Assembly: GCA_004214185.1 (NCBI GenBank)
Contig: SGZG01000011.1
Span: forward strand, 1 to 39,718
Length of the DNA stretch: 39,718 bases
Reading direction: 5' to 3'
Source: Flavobacteriales bacterium
GTDB taxonomy: Bacteria; Bacteroidota; Bacteroidia; Flavobacteriales; Flavobacteriaceae
Part shown: positions 6,821 through 16,557 of the stretch, in pieces
How the letters are laid out: each line of letters opens with the position of its first letter
Position numbering within the stretch: position 1 is the first letter of the stretch
Program-made: the position numbers and the translations under genes
Notes under the pieces: generated by a model
Told to the model about the DNA's origin: nothing
Databases searched by the model: none
What the model saw: the letters and a program-made list of their open reading frames with translations, nothing else

Positions 6821-8215
6821 GTGTATAAATTTAAAACTCATAGAAAAAAAATTATTGCTGATTTAATTACCCCTGTAAGCGTATATCAAAAAATCAGAGA
6901 TAATTTTCCAAATTCAATATTACTTGAAAGTAGTGATTATGGAGCTAATGACAATAGTTATGCTTACATATGTTTTAATCCAACCTCTACTTTCAAAGTA
7001 AACAAAAACACAGTAGAAATAACTTACCCTGACAATCATACTGAAACATCACAGATAAATAAATCAAATTCAGTAATAAATCAACTTAACCAGTATAAAG
7101 GAAAATTTCAATTACTTAAGTCAGAATCTAAATTTTTTGAAAATGGTGTTATTGGATACATGAATTATGACTCGGTTCAATATTTTGAGAACATCGAATT
7201 TGATTCAAATAAAAATGAAATTAGTATTCCAGATGTTTTCTATTCATTCTATTCTAATATTATAATCATAAATGTATTTAATAATGAAGCTATTCTTCTT
7301 CACCATAGTTTAGATGAAAAAAACAACCTGGATACTATTGAAAATTGTATTAGATCAAACAAATCTTCAAAATACAATTTTGAAAAATCAGGAAAGATTT
7401 CTTCAAACCTAAATGACCAAGAATACATTGACCTGGTAAAAAAAGGGATAAAACATTGTAAAAGAGGAGATGTTTTTCAAATTGTTCTTTCCAGAAGATT
7501 TAAACAAAGTTTTGAGGGTGATGAATTTAACTTGTATAGGGCTTTAAGATCAATAAACCCCTCTCCTTACCTTTTTTACTTTGATTATGGTGGGTATAAA
7601 ATATTCGGAAGTTCACCTGAAGCCCAATTAGTTGTAAAAAATAATAAAGCGGAAATTCATCCAATTGCTGGTACTTTTTTAAGAACAGGCAATGACTTAA
7701 AAGATTCTATTGAGGCAGAAAAACTTGCTGTTGATCAAAAGGAAAATAGTGAACACATGATGCTTGTCGACCTAGCAAGAAATGATTTAAGCAGAAATGG
7801 AAATAATGTTACTGTTGAAAAAGATCGTGAAATTCAATTTTATTCTCATGTTATTCACTTAGTATCGAAAGTAACTGCAACCAAAAAAAATAACTCATCA
7901 TCTTTTCAAATAGCTGCAGATACTTTTCCCGCCGGAACACTTTCAGGAGCACCAAAACATAAAGCTATGCAGTTAATCTCCAAATATGAAAATTGTAATA
8001 GGTCTTTTTATGGTGGAGCTATTGGTTTTATGGATTTTGAGGATAATTTTAATCATGCTATAATAATTAGGTCTTTTTTAAGTATGAATCACGAACTAGT
8101 TTTTCAAGCTGGTGCGGGTATAGTTTCTAAATCTGATCCAAAAAGTGAACTTCAAGAAATAAATAATAAACTTGGAGCTTTAAACAAAGCTTTAGATCTA
8201 GCAGAAAAAATTTAA
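6821..8215 (+). CDS. trpE: Anthranilate synthase component I
   Basis: TrpE converts chorismate to anthranilate using ammonia supplied by TrpG. The length of 464 aa is normal. The N-terminal LLES motif at residues 34-37 is the conserved element of the Trp feedback-binding site, so allosteric inhibition is expected in addition to attenuation. The chorismate-binding domain shows HPIAGTFLRTG (about 279-289), EHMMLVDLARNDLSRNG (about 311-327) and FPAGTLSGAPKHKAM. The start is GTG: no in-frame ATG exists near it and the N-terminus MYKFKTHRKKIIADLITPVS fits the family. First structural gene of the operon; trpG follows after 2 nt. Confidence 0.96.
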   Translation: MYKFKTHRKKIIADLITPVSVYQKIRDNFPNSILLESSDYGANDNSYAYICFNPTSTFKVNKNTVEITYPDNHTETSQINKSNSVINQLNQYKGKFQLLKSESKFFENGVIGYMNYDSVQYFENIEFDSNKNEISIPDVFYSFYSNIIIINVFNNEAILLHHSLDEKNNLDTIENCIRSNKSSKYNFEKSGKISSNLNDQEYIDLVKKGIKHCKRGDVFQIVLSRRFKQSFEGDEFNLYRALRSINPSPYLFYFDYGGYKIFGSSPEAQLVVKNNKAEIHPIAGTFLRTGNDLKDSIEAEKLAVDQKENSEHMMLVDLARNDLSRNGNNVTVEKDREIQFYSHVIHLVSKVTATKKNNSSSFQIAADTFPAGTLSGAPKHKAMQLISKYENCNRSFYGGAIGFMDFEDNFNHAIIIRSFLSMNHELVFQAGAGIVSKSDPKSELQEINNKLGALNKALDLAEKI

Positions 8216-8217
8216 TT

Positions 8218-8781
8218 ATGAAATTAATTGTTATTGATAATTACGATTCTTTTACCTATAACTTAGTTCATTACTTTGAAGACCTTGGATGTGATGTAAC
8301 TGTAAAAAGAAATGATGAGGTTGAAATGAGCGAAATTGAAAAATTTGAATATTTAGTTTTATCTCCTGGTCCAGGGATTCCTGATGAAGCTGGAGAATTA
8401 AAAAATATAATTTCCAGATTTGGAACGAGTAAAAAAATATTAGGAGTATGCCTAGGTCACCAAGCAATAGCTGAAGTTTATGGAGCTAGACTTAAAAATC
8501 TTTCCGAAGTGTACCACGGGGTTGATAGTGAAATTAACATAACTTTAGATCACTACTTGTTTAAAAATCTGAAAAAACCACTTAATGTTGGAAGATATCA
8601 TTCTTGGGTTGTTGAAGAACCCGTTCCAGATTGTTTGGAAATTTTAGCATATGATGATAAAAATCATATCATGGCTTTGAAACACAAAGAGTTGAATATC
8701 ACTGGAGTTCAATTCCATCCAGAATCAATTCTAACCAATCAAGGTAAAGAAATGTTAAAAAATTGGTTAAAATTTAGCTAA
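8218..8781 (+). CDS. trpG: Anthranilate synthase component II (glutamine amidotransferase)
   Basis: TrpG hydrolyses glutamine and channels ammonia to TrpE. It is a 187-aa class I amidotransferase. The catalytic triad is visible: Cys78 in GVCLGHQAIAE, His167 and Glu169 in QFHPESILT. The N-terminus MKLIVIDNYDSFTYNLVHYF and the loop LSPGPGIPDEAG are standard. It is stand-alone and not fused to TrpD as in enteric bacteria. Its TAA overlaps the trpD ATG by one base. In some bacteria the same subunit also serves PabB; I see no pabB here. Confidence 0.96.
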   Translation: MKLIVIDNYDSFTYNLVHYFEDLGCDVTVKRNDEVEMSEIEKFEYLVLSPGPGIPDEAGELKNIISRFGTSKKILGVCLGHQAIAEVYGARLKNLSEVYHGVDSEINITLDHYLFKNLKKPLNVGRYHSWVVEEPVPDCLEILAYDDKNHIMALKHKELNITGVQFHPESILTNQGKEMLKNWLKFS

Positions 8782-9776
8782 TGAAAGATATAATTAAAAA
8801 GCTCATTTCGCATAAAACTTTATCTAAAGATGAAGCAAAAAGTATTTTAATTAATATTTCTAGTGGAAAATTCAACAACAGTTTAATTAGCTCTTTTTTA
8901 ACTGTGTTCATGATGAGAAACATTACCTTGGAAGAACTTCAAGGTTTTAAAGAAGCTCTTCTTGAACTCTGCATTAGTATTGATTTAAGTGATTATAATA
9001 CGATTGATTTGTGTGGGACTGGAGGAGACAATAAAGACACATTTAATATTTCTACTTTATCGGCATTTATAACAGCAGGAGCTGGAGTTAAAGTTACAAA
9101 ACACGGCAATTATGGTGTTTCATCAACTTGCGGATCAAGCAATGTTCTTGAAAATTTAGGAATTAAATTTTCTAACAATAATGAATTTCTTAAAACTTGC
9201 ATTGAAAAATCTGGTATATGTATTTTACATGCCCCACTTTTTCATCCAGCAATGAAACATGTAGCCCCAATTCGAAGAGAATTAGGGTTAAAGACATTTT
9301 TCAATATTCTAGGTCCTCTGGTCAACCCTTCTTTTCCAAAAAATCAAATAGTTGGAGTCTTTAATTTGGAACTTGCAAGATTATATTCTTATCTATTTCA
9401 AAAAACTAAAAAAAATTACTCTATAATTTTTTCACTTGATGGATACGATGAAATCTCGTTAACTGGTTCAACAAAAATTATATCTAGAAAACAAGAAAAC
9501 ATATACTCACCCAAAAACTTGGGTTTTAAGACTTTAACTCAAAAATCAATTTGTGGAGGTAAGACAATTAGAGAATCTGCTAAAATTTTCATGAATGTGT
9601 TGAGCAATAAGGGAACAGTTTCACAAAAAAATGTAGTTATTGCAAATTCTGGTCTTGCAATTTCAACTGCTCTTGAATTACCAATTTTTGAAGGAATTGA
9701 AAGAGCAAAAGAATCATTAATTTCTGGAAAAGCTCTTGAATCATTTTATAATCTAAAAAAACTTAGTGCTTCATGA
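8781..9776 (+). CDS. trpD: Anthranilate phosphoribosyltransferase
   Basis: TrpD transfers phosphoribose from PRPP to anthranilate. It is 331 aa, a normal length. The PRPP-binding glycine loop GTGGDNKDTFNIST starts at residue 79; the anthranilate-site region KHGNYGVSSTCGSSNVLENLG and the conserved ILGPLVNPSFPKNQIVGVF segment follow. The start overlaps the trpG stop by one base and the end overlaps trpC by four bases (ATGA), so translation is coupled along the operon. Confidence 0.96.
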   Translation: MKDIIKKLISHKTLSKDEAKSILINISSGKFNNSLISSFLTVFMMRNITLEELQGFKEALLELCISIDLSDYNTIDLCGTGGDNKDTFNISTLSAFITAGAGVKVTKHGNYGVSSTCGSSNVLENLGIKFSNNNEFLKTCIEKSGICILHAPLFHPAMKHVAPIRRELGLKTFFNILGPLVNPSFPKNQIVGVFNLELARLYSYLFQKTKKNYSIIFSLDGYDEISLTGSTKIISRKQENIYSPKNLGFKTLTQKSICGGKTIRESAKIFMNVLSNKGTVSQKNVVIANSGLAISTALELPIFEGIERAKESLISGKALESFYNLKKLSAS

Positions 9777-10555
9777 CAATTTTAGAAAAAATAATAAATT
9801 CAAAAATAGAGGAAGTTAAGGTTCTTAAAAAACTATATTCAATTGAAGACCTTGAAAAAAGAAGTTTATTCCAAAGAAAAACAGAGTCTTTAAAGACAAG
9901 GCTTGAATTAAGTCGTCATGGAATTATAGCTGAGCACAAGAGAAAATCACCATCTAAGTCTGTAATTAACAATGATATAAAATTAGAAGAAGTTATTTCT
10001 GGTTATGACACTGCAAATGTTAGCGGTATTTCTGTTTTAACTGACAAAAAATATTTTGGAGGAAACACAAACGATTTGTTGATAGCTAGAGAATTAACCA
10101 AAATTCCTATTATTCGAAAAGAATTTATTATTGATGAATTTCAAATTTTAGAAGCTAAAGCTTGTGGAGCTGATGTTATTCTGTTAATTGCTGCTTGTTT
10201 AGATGAAAAACAAATAAAAAATTTAAGTGAATTTGCTAAAAGTTTAAATCTTGAAGTTTTAATTGAAATACACAATAATCAGGAACTTGAAAAATGCTTA
10301 TTAAACTCTGTTGATATTATTGGCGTAAATAATAGAAATCTTAAAACATTTGAAGTCGATATAGAAAACAGTATCAATTTATCTGAAATAATTCCAGAAA
10401 ATTTTGTGAAAATATCGGAAAGTGGAATTTCTTCAGCTAAAGAAATTTCAATTTTAAGAAAACATGGTTTTAAAGGATTTTTAATTGGAGAAACATTTAT
10501 GACGGAGAAAGATCCTGGAAAAGAGGTTTTAAAAATGATTAATGAAATAGGATGA
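9773..10555 (+). CDS. trpC: Indole-3-glycerol phosphate synthase
   Basis: TrpC closes the indole ring, turning CdRP into indole-3-glycerol phosphate. It is a monofunctional (beta/alpha)8 barrel of 260 aa. Active-site motifs include AEHKRKSPS at residues 53-61, ISVLTDKKYFGG, PIIRKEFIIDEFQ (catalytic Lys region), EVLIEIHN, VGVNNRNLKTFEVD and SESGISS. It is separate from TrpF, unlike the fused enteric protein. Four-base overlaps with trpD and trpF. Confidence 0.96.
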   Translation: MTILEKIINSKIEEVKVLKKLYSIEDLEKRSLFQRKTESLKTRLELSRHGIIAEHKRKSPSKSVINNDIKLEEVISGYDTANVSGISVLTDKKYFGGNTNDLLIARELTKIPIIRKEFIIDEFQILEAKACGADVILLIAACLDEKQIKNLSEFAKSLNLEVLIEIHNNQELEKCLLNSVDIIGVNNRNLKTFEVDIENSINLSEIIPENFVKISESGISSAKEISILRKHGFKGFLIGETFMTEKDPGKEVLKMINEIG

Positions 10556-11160
10556 AATTAAAAGTGTGTGGGATGAAATATCCTCAAAATATTACTGAAA
10601 TAGAAAGTCTTAACCCCGACTTAATGGGTTTCATTTTTTATAAAAAATCTAAAAGATTTTTTAATCAACCTGAAATTAATTTAAATGGTAAAATAAAAAA
10701 GGTTGGAGTTTTTGTAAACGAAAATTTTCAAGAAATTAAAAACAAAATAAAAAAATATAAACTTGATTACGTTCAATTACATGGTGAAGAAACTGTGAGT
10801 TTTTGTAATTCACTAAATCATTTAGTCAAAATCATCAAAGTTTTTAAAATAGATGATAATTTTAACTTTAAAAAAACAGAAGAATTTAAAAACGTATGTG
10901 ATTTTTTCTTGTTCGACACAAAAACAGAATTAAATGGAGGAAGTGGTATTAAATTTAATTGGGATGTACTTCAAAACTACAAATGCAAAAAGAAATTTTT
11001 TTTAAGTGGAGGAATTGATATTTCAGACGTTGAGAAGATAAAAAAAATAGTTAAAAGTTATCCAATTGCAGGAATCGATATCAACAGTAAATTCGAATTA
11101 AATAATTTAGAAAAAGACAAAGACAAAATAAGTCAATTAATTAAAAAATTGCGTTTATGA
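10552..11160 (+). CDS. trpF: Phosphoribosylanthranilate isomerase
   Basis: TrpF performs the Amadori rearrangement of phosphoribosylanthranilate to CdRP. It is 202 aa, at the short end of the family. The N-terminal KVCGMK (residues 4-9) carries the catalytic Cys, YVQLHGEE is the next barrel strand, and [19 protein letters not shown] carries the catalytic Asp and the phosphate-site glycines. [11 protein letters not shown] and [10 protein letters not shown] complete the phosphate pocket. It is lysine-rich and more diverged than its neighbours. It overlaps trpB by four bases. Confidence 0.94.
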   Translation: MKLKVCGMKYPQNITEIESLNPDLMGFIFYKKSKRFFNQPEINLNGKIKKVGVFVNENFQEIKNKIKKYKLDYVQLHGEETVSFCNSLNHLVKIIKVFKIDDNFNFKKTEEFKNVCDFFLFDTKTELNGGSGIKFNWDVLQNYKCKKKFFLSGGIDISDVEKIKKIVKSYPIAGIDINSKFELNNLEKDKDKISQLIKKLRL

Positions 11161-12344
11161 GTAAAACATATAATGTTAATGAAAAAGGTTATTATGGAGA
11201 CTTTGGTGGAGCTTACATCCCTGAAATGATGTATGCCAACATTGAAGAATTGAGAACAAAATATTTAAAAATTTGTTCTGAAGAAAAATTTCAAAAAGAA
11301 TTTAATGATCTTTTAAAACAATATGTAGGAAGGCCTACACCACTATATTTTGCTGAAAGACTGTCTCATACTTACAATACCAAAATTTATTTGAAAAGAG
11401 AAGATTTATGTCACACTGGAGCACATAAAATAAATAATACAATTGGTCAAATATTACTGGCAAAAAGACTTGGAAAAACAAGAATAATTGCGGAAACTGG
11501 TGCAGGTCAACATGGAGTTGCTACAGCTACAGTATGTGCTCTAATGGGTATTAAATGTATAATTTACATGGGTGAAATTGACATAAGTAGACAAGCACCC
11601 AATGTCGCTAGAATGAAAATGTTGGGAGCTGAGGTTAAACCGGCGATTTCAGGAAGTAAGACTTTAAAAGATGCAACAAATGAAGCAATTAGAGATTGGA
11701 TTAATAATCCTATTGATACTCATTATATAATTGGATCAGTTGTAGGTCCCCATCCCTATCCTGATATGGTTGCGAGATTTCAATCAATTATCGGAGTGGA
11801 AGTAATGGATCAATTGAAAAAAACAGAAGGTACTGAAAATCCTGATTATGTTATTGCATGTGTAGGAGGTGGTAGTAATGCCGCTGGTTTATTTTACCCT
11901 TATCTTGATAATGAAAATGTTAAAATTATATGCGTTGAAGCCGCTGGAAAAGGTATTGATACAGGAAAAAGTGCAGCTACTTCAATATTAGGAAAAGAAG
12001 GGATTATTCATGGATCTAAAACGTTGTTAATGCAATCCTTTGATGGACAAATTACTGAACCCTATTCAATTTCAGCAGGACTTGATTACCCTGGAGTGGG
12101 TCCCATGCATGCAAACTTATTTAAGACGAAAAGAGGAGAATTTATATCAATCAATGATAAAGAAGCTATGGAATGGGGGCTTAACCTATCAAGACTTGAA
12201 GGAATAATCCCTGCTATAGAAACTTCTCATGCATTTGCTGTTTTGGATAAGAAAAAATTTAAGAAAGACGATGTTTTAGTTTTTAATTGTTCTGGAAGAG
12301 GCGATAAAGATTTAGACACTTATATAGATTATTTTAAACTTTAA
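11157..12344 (+). CDS. trpB: Tryptophan synthase beta chain
   Basis: TrpB condenses indole with serine using PLP. It is 395 aa, the usual size of the TrpB1 type that pairs with TrpA. The start [15 protein letters not shown] is typical. The Schiff-base lysine is Lys91 in [22 protein letters not shown] is the substrate loop, and [10 protein letters not shown] binds the PLP phosphate. [11 protein letters not shown] and GLDYPGVGP are further family signatures. trpA follows after one base, consistent with formation of the alpha2-beta2 complex. Confidence 0.97.
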   Translation: MSKTYNVNEKGYYGDFGGAYIPEMMYANIEELRTKYLKICSEEKFQKEFNDLLKQYVGRPTPLYFAERLSHTYNTKIYLKREDLCHTGAHKINNTIGQILLAKRLGKTRIIAETGAGQHGVATATVCALMGIKCIIYMGEIDISRQAPNVARMKMLGAEVKPAISGSKTLKDATNEAIRDWINNPIDTHYIIGSVVGPHPYPDMVARFQSIIGVEVMDQLKKTEGTENPDYVIACVGGGSNAAGLFYPYLDNENVKIICVEAAGKGIDTGKSAATSILGKEGIIHGSKTLLMQSFDGQITEPYSISAGLDYPGVGPMHANLFKTKRGEFISINDKEAMEWGLNLSRLEGIIPAIETSHAFAVLDKKKFKKDDVLVFNCSGRGDKDLDTYIDYFKL

Positions 12345-12345
12345 T

Positions 12346-13110
12346 ATGAATAGAATAAATAAAATTTTAGAGGAAAAAAATAATATTCTATCGATTTATT
12401 TCACAGCAGGATTTCCAGAAATTGAGGATACTGAAAAAATCATTTTAAAATTAAGTGAATGTGATGTTGACATGGTAGAGATTGGTTTACCTTTTAGCGA
12501 TCCCCTTGCTGATGGACCAACAATTCAAGAAAGTTCAACAATTGCGTTAAATAATGGAATGAATACAAAAAAACTATTTATTCAATTAAAAAATATTAGA
12601 AAAAAAACTAATATTCCGCTTATAATCATGGGCTATTTCAACCCTATTTTACAATTTGGAATTGAAAATTTTTGTGAAGAATGTGAATTAGCAGGTATCG
12701 ATGGATTGATAATTCCGGATCTTCCAGTTGATGTTTTTAAAGAAAATTATCAGTCACTTTTCAATAAACATAAGCTTCTTAATATGTTTTTAATATCTCC
12801 TCAAACCAGTGACGAAAGAATTCGGTTTATAGATAAGGTTTCAAATGGATTTATTTACATGGTTAGTAGTTTTAGCATAACAGGTGCTGTTAATTCTTTT
12901 GGAAAAAACCAAATAGATTATTTCAAAAGGATTAATAAAATGAATTTAAAATCTAAACTTTTAATTGGTTTTGGAATCAGCAATAAAGATACGTTTAATG
13001 ATGCTGTAAGTTACAGTAAAGGAGCTATAATTGGATCAGCTTTCATCAAATTTTTAAAAACAAATAAAATTGAAAATATTAAAAATTTCATCGATCAAAT
13101 TAGAGGATAA
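12346..13110 (+). CDS. trpA: Tryptophan synthase alpha chain
   Basis: TrpA cleaves indole-3-glycerol phosphate to indole and glyceraldehyde-3-phosphate and channels indole to TrpB. It is 254 aa, slightly shorter than E. coli TrpA. The catalytic pair is Glu45 and Asp56 in MVEIGLPFSDPLADGPTIQ. IIMGYFNPILQFG and GLIIPDLPVDVFKE are the expected barrel strands, and the GFGISNKDT and GAIIGSAFIK segments bind the phosphate. Last gene of the operon. Its stop codon abuts the stop of convergent yaaA with no spacer and no terminator hairpin. Confidence 0.96.
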   Translation: MNRINKILEEKNNILSIYFTAGFPEIEDTEKIILKLSECDVDMVEIGLPFSDPLADGPTIQESSTIALNNGMNTKKLFIQLKNIRKKTNIPLIIMGYFNPILQFGIENFCEECELAGIDGLIIPDLPVDVFKENYQSLFNKHKLLNMFLISPQTSDERIRFIDKVSNGFIYMVSSFSITGAVNSFGKNQIDYFKRINKMNLKSKLLIGFGISNKDTFNDAVSYSKGAIIGSAFIKFLKTNKIENIKNFIDQIRG

Positions 13111-13872
13111 CTATCTTACAAAAACCAATTCATTTGAATTAAGACTTTCTTGTTCATTATAACAATACCCTGCATAATCAAACCCTTTTAAATCGTTTAC
13201 TGAATTTATATCATTGTCAAGAATGTACCTTGTCATTAATCCTCTAGCCTTTTTAGCATAAAATGAAATGATTTTTAATTTCCCATTTTTAAAGTCTTTA
13301 AAGATGGGTGATGTCATTTTAACTTTTAAAGATTTTTTGTCAATAACTGAAGAATATTCGTTGCTTGCTAAATTCACAAAAATTTCATTTTCGGATAGTT
13401 CTTCATTTAAAAAATCTGTTACCTTTTTTTTCCAAAACTCATATAAGTTTTTCGATTCCTCTATTTTTATTTTTGTTCCCATCTCAAGTCGATAAGCCTG
13501 CATAAGATCAAGTGGTTTTAAAATCCCATATAAACCAGAAAGAATTCTTAAAGAAGATTGAGCTTTATTAATTTTAGAATCATCCAATGAAAAAGCATCT
13601 ATTCCATTGTAAACATCTCCATCAAAAGTAAATAAAGAGGGTCTTGAATTGCTGTTTGTAAATGGTGTATTGAACTCAACATTTCTCCTCCAGTTTAATT
13701 CAGCAATTTTGTCTGAAATTTTCATTAATTCTTTTAATTGAGAAGGATTTTTCTTTTTCAAGTTTTCATTAATAATTTTAGAATCATCTAAAAAAACAGG
13801 GAAGGAAAAGTTGCTTGTTGGTAAATCTTTTTCAAAATTTAAAGATTTAGCTGGTGATATTATAATTTTCAT
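13111..13872 (-). CDS. yaaA: YaaA family peroxide stress / DNA-binding protein
   Basis: A 253-aa protein of the YaaA (DUF328/UPF0246) family. In E. coli YaaA lowers free iron and protects against peroxide damage; structures show a DNA-binding fold. Family signatures are the start MKIIISPAKSLNFEKDLP, the segment FTFDGDVYNGIDAFSL, LRILSGLYGILKPLDLMQAYRLEMG, VNLASNEYSSVI and FYAKKARGLMTRYI. The length is close to the E. coli protein. It stands alone, convergent with trpA. Family call firm, role by analogy only. Confidence 0.92.
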   Translation of the reverse strand: MKIIISPAKSLNFEKDLPTSNFSFPVFLDDSKIINENLKKKNPSQLKELMKISDKIAELNWRRNVEFNTPFTNSNSRPSLFTFDGDVYNGIDAFSLDDSKINKAQSSLRILSGLYGILKPLDLMQAYRLEMGTKIKIEESKNLYEFWKKKVTDFLNEELSENEIFVNLASNEYSSVIDKKSLKVKMTSPIFKDFKNGKLKIISFYAKKARGLMTRYILDNDINSVNDLKGFDYAGYCYNEQESLNSNELVFVR

Positions 13873-13914
13873 AATAACTTATTGAAATTTATAATCAAAT
13901 TTAAAAAATTTGAA

Positions 13915-14925
13915 TTATTTAGAATAATTTCTCCACTTTTCTAAGCATATTTTAAAATCTTCAGGAAGGTCACATTCAAAATTTAATTCTTTTCCTGTAA
14001 TTGGATGTATAAAACCTAAGGATTTAGCATGCAAAGCTTGCCTAGGCATGACCTTAAAGCAATTAGTGACAAACTGCTTGTATTTATTAAAAATAGTTCC
14101 TTTTAAAATTTTATTTCCTCCATATCTCGAATCACTAAAAATAGGATGACCAATATGTTTCATATGAGCTCTAATCTGATGAGTTCTTCCTGTTTCCAAT
14201 TCACATTCAACCAAAGTCAAATAATTAAATCTTTCAATGACTTTGTAGTGAGTTATGGCTTGTTTTCCATATTCATTTTCTTCACTCGGAACACTCATTA
14301 TTAATCTATTTTTTGGATCTCTGGCTAATCTTTCATCAATCGTTCCTGATTCATCATCAATAATGCCCCAAACTAAAGCGATATATTTTCTCTTTGATGA
14401 TTTTAAATAAAATTGTTTCGCTAGTTCAGTCATTGATTTTTCATCTTTCGCAATTACTAGAAGACCACTTGTATCTTTATCGATTCTGTGAACCAAACCA
14501 GGTCTTCCATCTTTGTTTTGTGGCAAATTATCAAAATGATGAATTAAACCATTTAGTAAAGTTCCGCTATAATTTCCGTGTCCAGGATGAACAACCAGTC
14601 CTGCTGGCTTATTAACGACTAATAAATTACTATCCTCATAAACTATTTCTAAATTCATTTTCTCTCCAACTAATAAATTTTCATAAGGGGGATGAGAAAA
14701 CATAACTTTAATGACATCTCCAGGCTTAACTTTATAATTTGATTTAACGGTTTTGTTATTTGAAAAAATTGCACCATTTTTTGCAGCAATTTGAATTTTA
14801 TTTCTAGTTGAGTTTTCTATTCTATTCATCAAAAATTTATCAACTCTTAGAGGTTCTTGACCTTTATCTGCAATAAATTGATAATGTTCAAATAAATCTT
14901 TTTCTAAATTACTATTTAGATCCAT
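13915..14925 (-). CDS. rluD: Pseudouridine synthase, RluA/RluD family
   Basis: A 23S-rRNA-type pseudouridine synthase of 336 aa. The N-terminal S4-like domain (about residues 25-75: LRVDKFLMNRIENSTRNKIQ and VKPGDVIKV) is followed by the catalytic domain with the nucleophilic Asp in GLVHRIDKDTSGLLVIAK, plus KPAGLVVHPGH and ETGRTHQIRAHMKHIGHPI. The architecture and the 23S target positions fit RluD best, but RluA-family paralogues are hard to separate. The ATG at 14923-14925 (MDLNSNLEKD) was chosen; an ATG six codons upstream is possible. Either start overlaps the end of the PASTA gene, so the two are coupled. Confidence 0.9.
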   Translation of the reverse strand: MDLNSNLEKDLFEHYQFIADKGQEPLRVDKFLMNRIENSTRNKIQIAAKNGAIFSNNKTVKSNYKVKPGDVIKVMFSHPPYENLLVGEKMNLEIVYEDSNLLVVNKPAGLVVHPGHGNYSGTLLNGLIHHFDNLPQNKDGRPGLVHRIDKDTSGLLVIAKDEKSMTELAKQFYLKSSKRKYIALVWGIIDDESGTIDERLARDPKNRLIMSVPSEENEYGKQAITHYKVIERFNYLTLVECELETGRTHQIRAHMKHIGHPIFSDSRYGGNKILKGTIFNKYKQFVTNCFKVMPRQALHAKSLGFIHPITGKELNFECDLPEDFKICLEKWRNYSK

Positions 14926-15490
14926 CTTCAAATTTTTCGTCAATTATTCCATTTCCTAAAACTAAGTCTATTTTAGATTTTTTGGGAACCATTTCTCCTG
15001 GATTTACCTCACTACCATTAAATAAAATTTGAAGAACCATATCTTTTCCAATATTATTTTCATATAAAATTTCACCAATTTCTAAATCGGAAGCTAAAAG
15101 AGCTGAACTAGCACTTCTTTGAGTAATTTGAATGATATTTGGAATAGATACCTTCCCATAATTACTTGGATTTAATGTTAAATATATTTTGCGATTTTGT
15201 TTTACCTCAGTGTTTGATTTTGGGAGTTGATCAACTACTGAAAATTTTGGATATTTTGGATTGTATAAAGCAGAATCAAGCACAACATAAGAAAGATCAC
15301 TTTCATCTAAGATTTTAATAGCCTGCTCAAAATTTGTTCCGTCCAAGTTCGGAACTTTAATATATTGATTATGATTGGTAGAAATGTTAAGATATACATA
15401 CAATGAAAATAAAATCAAAATTGAAAAAAATATAGCTTTTGTGAGTTGTTTAAGGAGGTATTTACTAAACAAAAACTTAAGAAAATTCAT
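14912..15490 (-). CDS. PASTA-domain membrane protein
   Basis: A 192-aa bitopic protein: a short basic cytoplasmic start, one membrane helix (about residues 18-36, AIFFSILILFSLYVYLNIS), then two to three PASTA-like repeats facing the periplasm (IKVPNLDGTNFEQAIKILDE, KVSIPNIIQITQRSASSALL). PASTA repeats in other phyla bind peptidoglycan or muropeptides as parts of kinases and penicillin-binding proteins; here they stand without a kinase domain. It lies divergently from ddl, a peptidoglycan-precursor enzyme, which supports a cell-wall link. ATG chosen over a TTG two codons upstream. Exact function unknown. Confidence 0.85.
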   Translation of the reverse strand: MNFLKFLFSKYLLKQLTKAIFFSILILFSLYVYLNISTNHNQYIKVPNLDGTNFEQAIKILDESDLSYVVLDSALYNPKYPKFSVVDQLPKSNTEVKQNRKIYLTLNPSNYGKVSIPNIIQITQRSASSALLASDLEIGEILYENNIGKDMVLQILFNGSEVNPGEMVPKKSKIDLVLGNGIIDEKFEDGSK

Positions 15491-15507
15491 TATCAAATAA
15501 TTAAAGT

Positions 15508-15515
15508 CAAATATA
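15508..15515 (-). promoter_or_regulatory. -7 promoter box for PASTA-rluD
   Basis: Minus-strand TATATTTG, an exact TAnnTTTG match, 17 nt upstream of the PASTA ATG. It is part of an 80-bp divergent promoter region shared with ddl. No clear -33 TTTG. Confidence 0.6.
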
Positions 15516-15557
15516 TAAAATAAGCTTGCTATTGTGATTTAAAAAAAAAATAAATGA

Positions 15558-15565
15558 TATTTTTG
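15558..15565 (+). promoter_or_regulatory. -7 promoter box for ddl, only 5 nt from the ATG
   Basis: TATTTTTG matches TAnnTTTG; the ddl ATG begins at 15571, five bases after the box. The transcript start expected from this box would coincide with or nearly touch the ATG, predicting a leaderless mRNA. A TTG at 15532-15534 is a possible, slightly over-spaced -33 element. Confidence 0.6.
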
Positions 15566-15570
15566 TTTCA

Positions 15571-16545
15571 ATGTTAAAAAAAGTAGCTGTTTTAATGGGT
15601 GGTTTTTCTTCAGAAAAAAAAATATCACTAAAAAGTGGAGATGTAATTTTTAATAACATTGATAGATCTAAGTACGAACCTTTCAAGGTAATTGTAGAAA
15701 AATACAGATGGCACCATATTGATCAAAACAATCAATTGTTTGAAGTTTGTTTTGATGACTTTTCAATTTTTAAAAATGAAGAGAAAATTGTTTTCGACAT
15801 AGCTTTTATTATTATTCATGGACCACCTGGAGAAGATGGTTTAATTCAATCTTATTTTCAGCTAAAAAATATTCCATACACTGGAAGTGATTCATACACT
15901 TCATCATTAACATTTAACAAAAGAGATTGCATTTCAGTGTTGAGTAAATACGATATTCCAGTTGCAAATTCTATTCATCTTAATTATGGTGAATCTTTTT
16001 CGACTGAAAAAATTATTTCAAAATTAGGTTTACCATGTTTTGTGAAAGCTAATAGATCAGGTAGTAGTTTCGGGGTTTTTAAAGTTAATAAAAAAGAAGA
16101 CCTGGAAAATTTTATCAATAAAGCTTTTAAATTTGATAACGAAATTTTGTTAGAGTCATACTTACAAGGCACTGAAGTATCTGTTGGAGTTATGAATTAT
16201 AAAGATGAGATTAGGGTTTTTGGTATCACAGAACTAATTACTGAAAATGATTTTTTTGACTATGATGCTAAATACAATGGAAATTCTAAGGAAATAACTC
16301 CTGCCAACATTTCATCAGAGCAGAAAGAACTGGTTTCAAAACTTTCAATAAAAATTTATAAAAAGTTGGGAATGAAAGGCTTTACAAGAAGTGAATTTAT
16401 TATAATTAAGGACCAAGCATATTTCTTGGAGATAAATTCAATACCAGGAATGACTAATGAAAGTATTTTTCCTAAACAAGCAAAAATTAATAATATATCA
16501 ATTAAAGATTTATGTAACGAAATGCTTGAACAGGCATTAAATTAA
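15571..16545 (+). CDS. ddl: D-alanine--D-alanine ligase
   Basis: Ddl joins two D-alanines with ATP for the peptidoglycan stem peptide. It is 324 aa, normal for the family. The N-terminal signature is VAVLMGGFSSEKKISLKSG, followed by HGPPGEDGLIQSYFQLKNIPYTGS, the ATP-grasp loop KANRSGSSFGV, and the metal-binding end FLEINSIPGMTNESIFP. Together with coaD it forms a short plus-strand unit, divergent from the PASTA gene. The start fits both homology and the promoter box. Confidence 0.96.
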   Translation: MLKKVAVLMGGFSSEKKISLKSGDVIFNNIDRSKYEPFKVIVEKYRWHHIDQNNQLFEVCFDDFSIFKNEEKIVFDIAFIIIHGPPGEDGLIQSYFQLKNIPYTGSDSYTSSLTFNKRDCISVLSKYDIPVANSIHLNYGESFSTEKIISKLGLPCFVKANRSGSSFGVFKVNKKEDLENFINKAFKFDNEILLESYLQGTEVSVGVMNYKDEIRVFGITELITENDFFDYDAKYNGNSKEITPANISSEQKELVSKLSIKIYKKLGMKGFTRSEFIIIKDQAYFLEINSIPGMTNESIFPKQAKINNISIKDLCNEMLEQALN

Positions 16546-16557
16546 TATATTTATGCT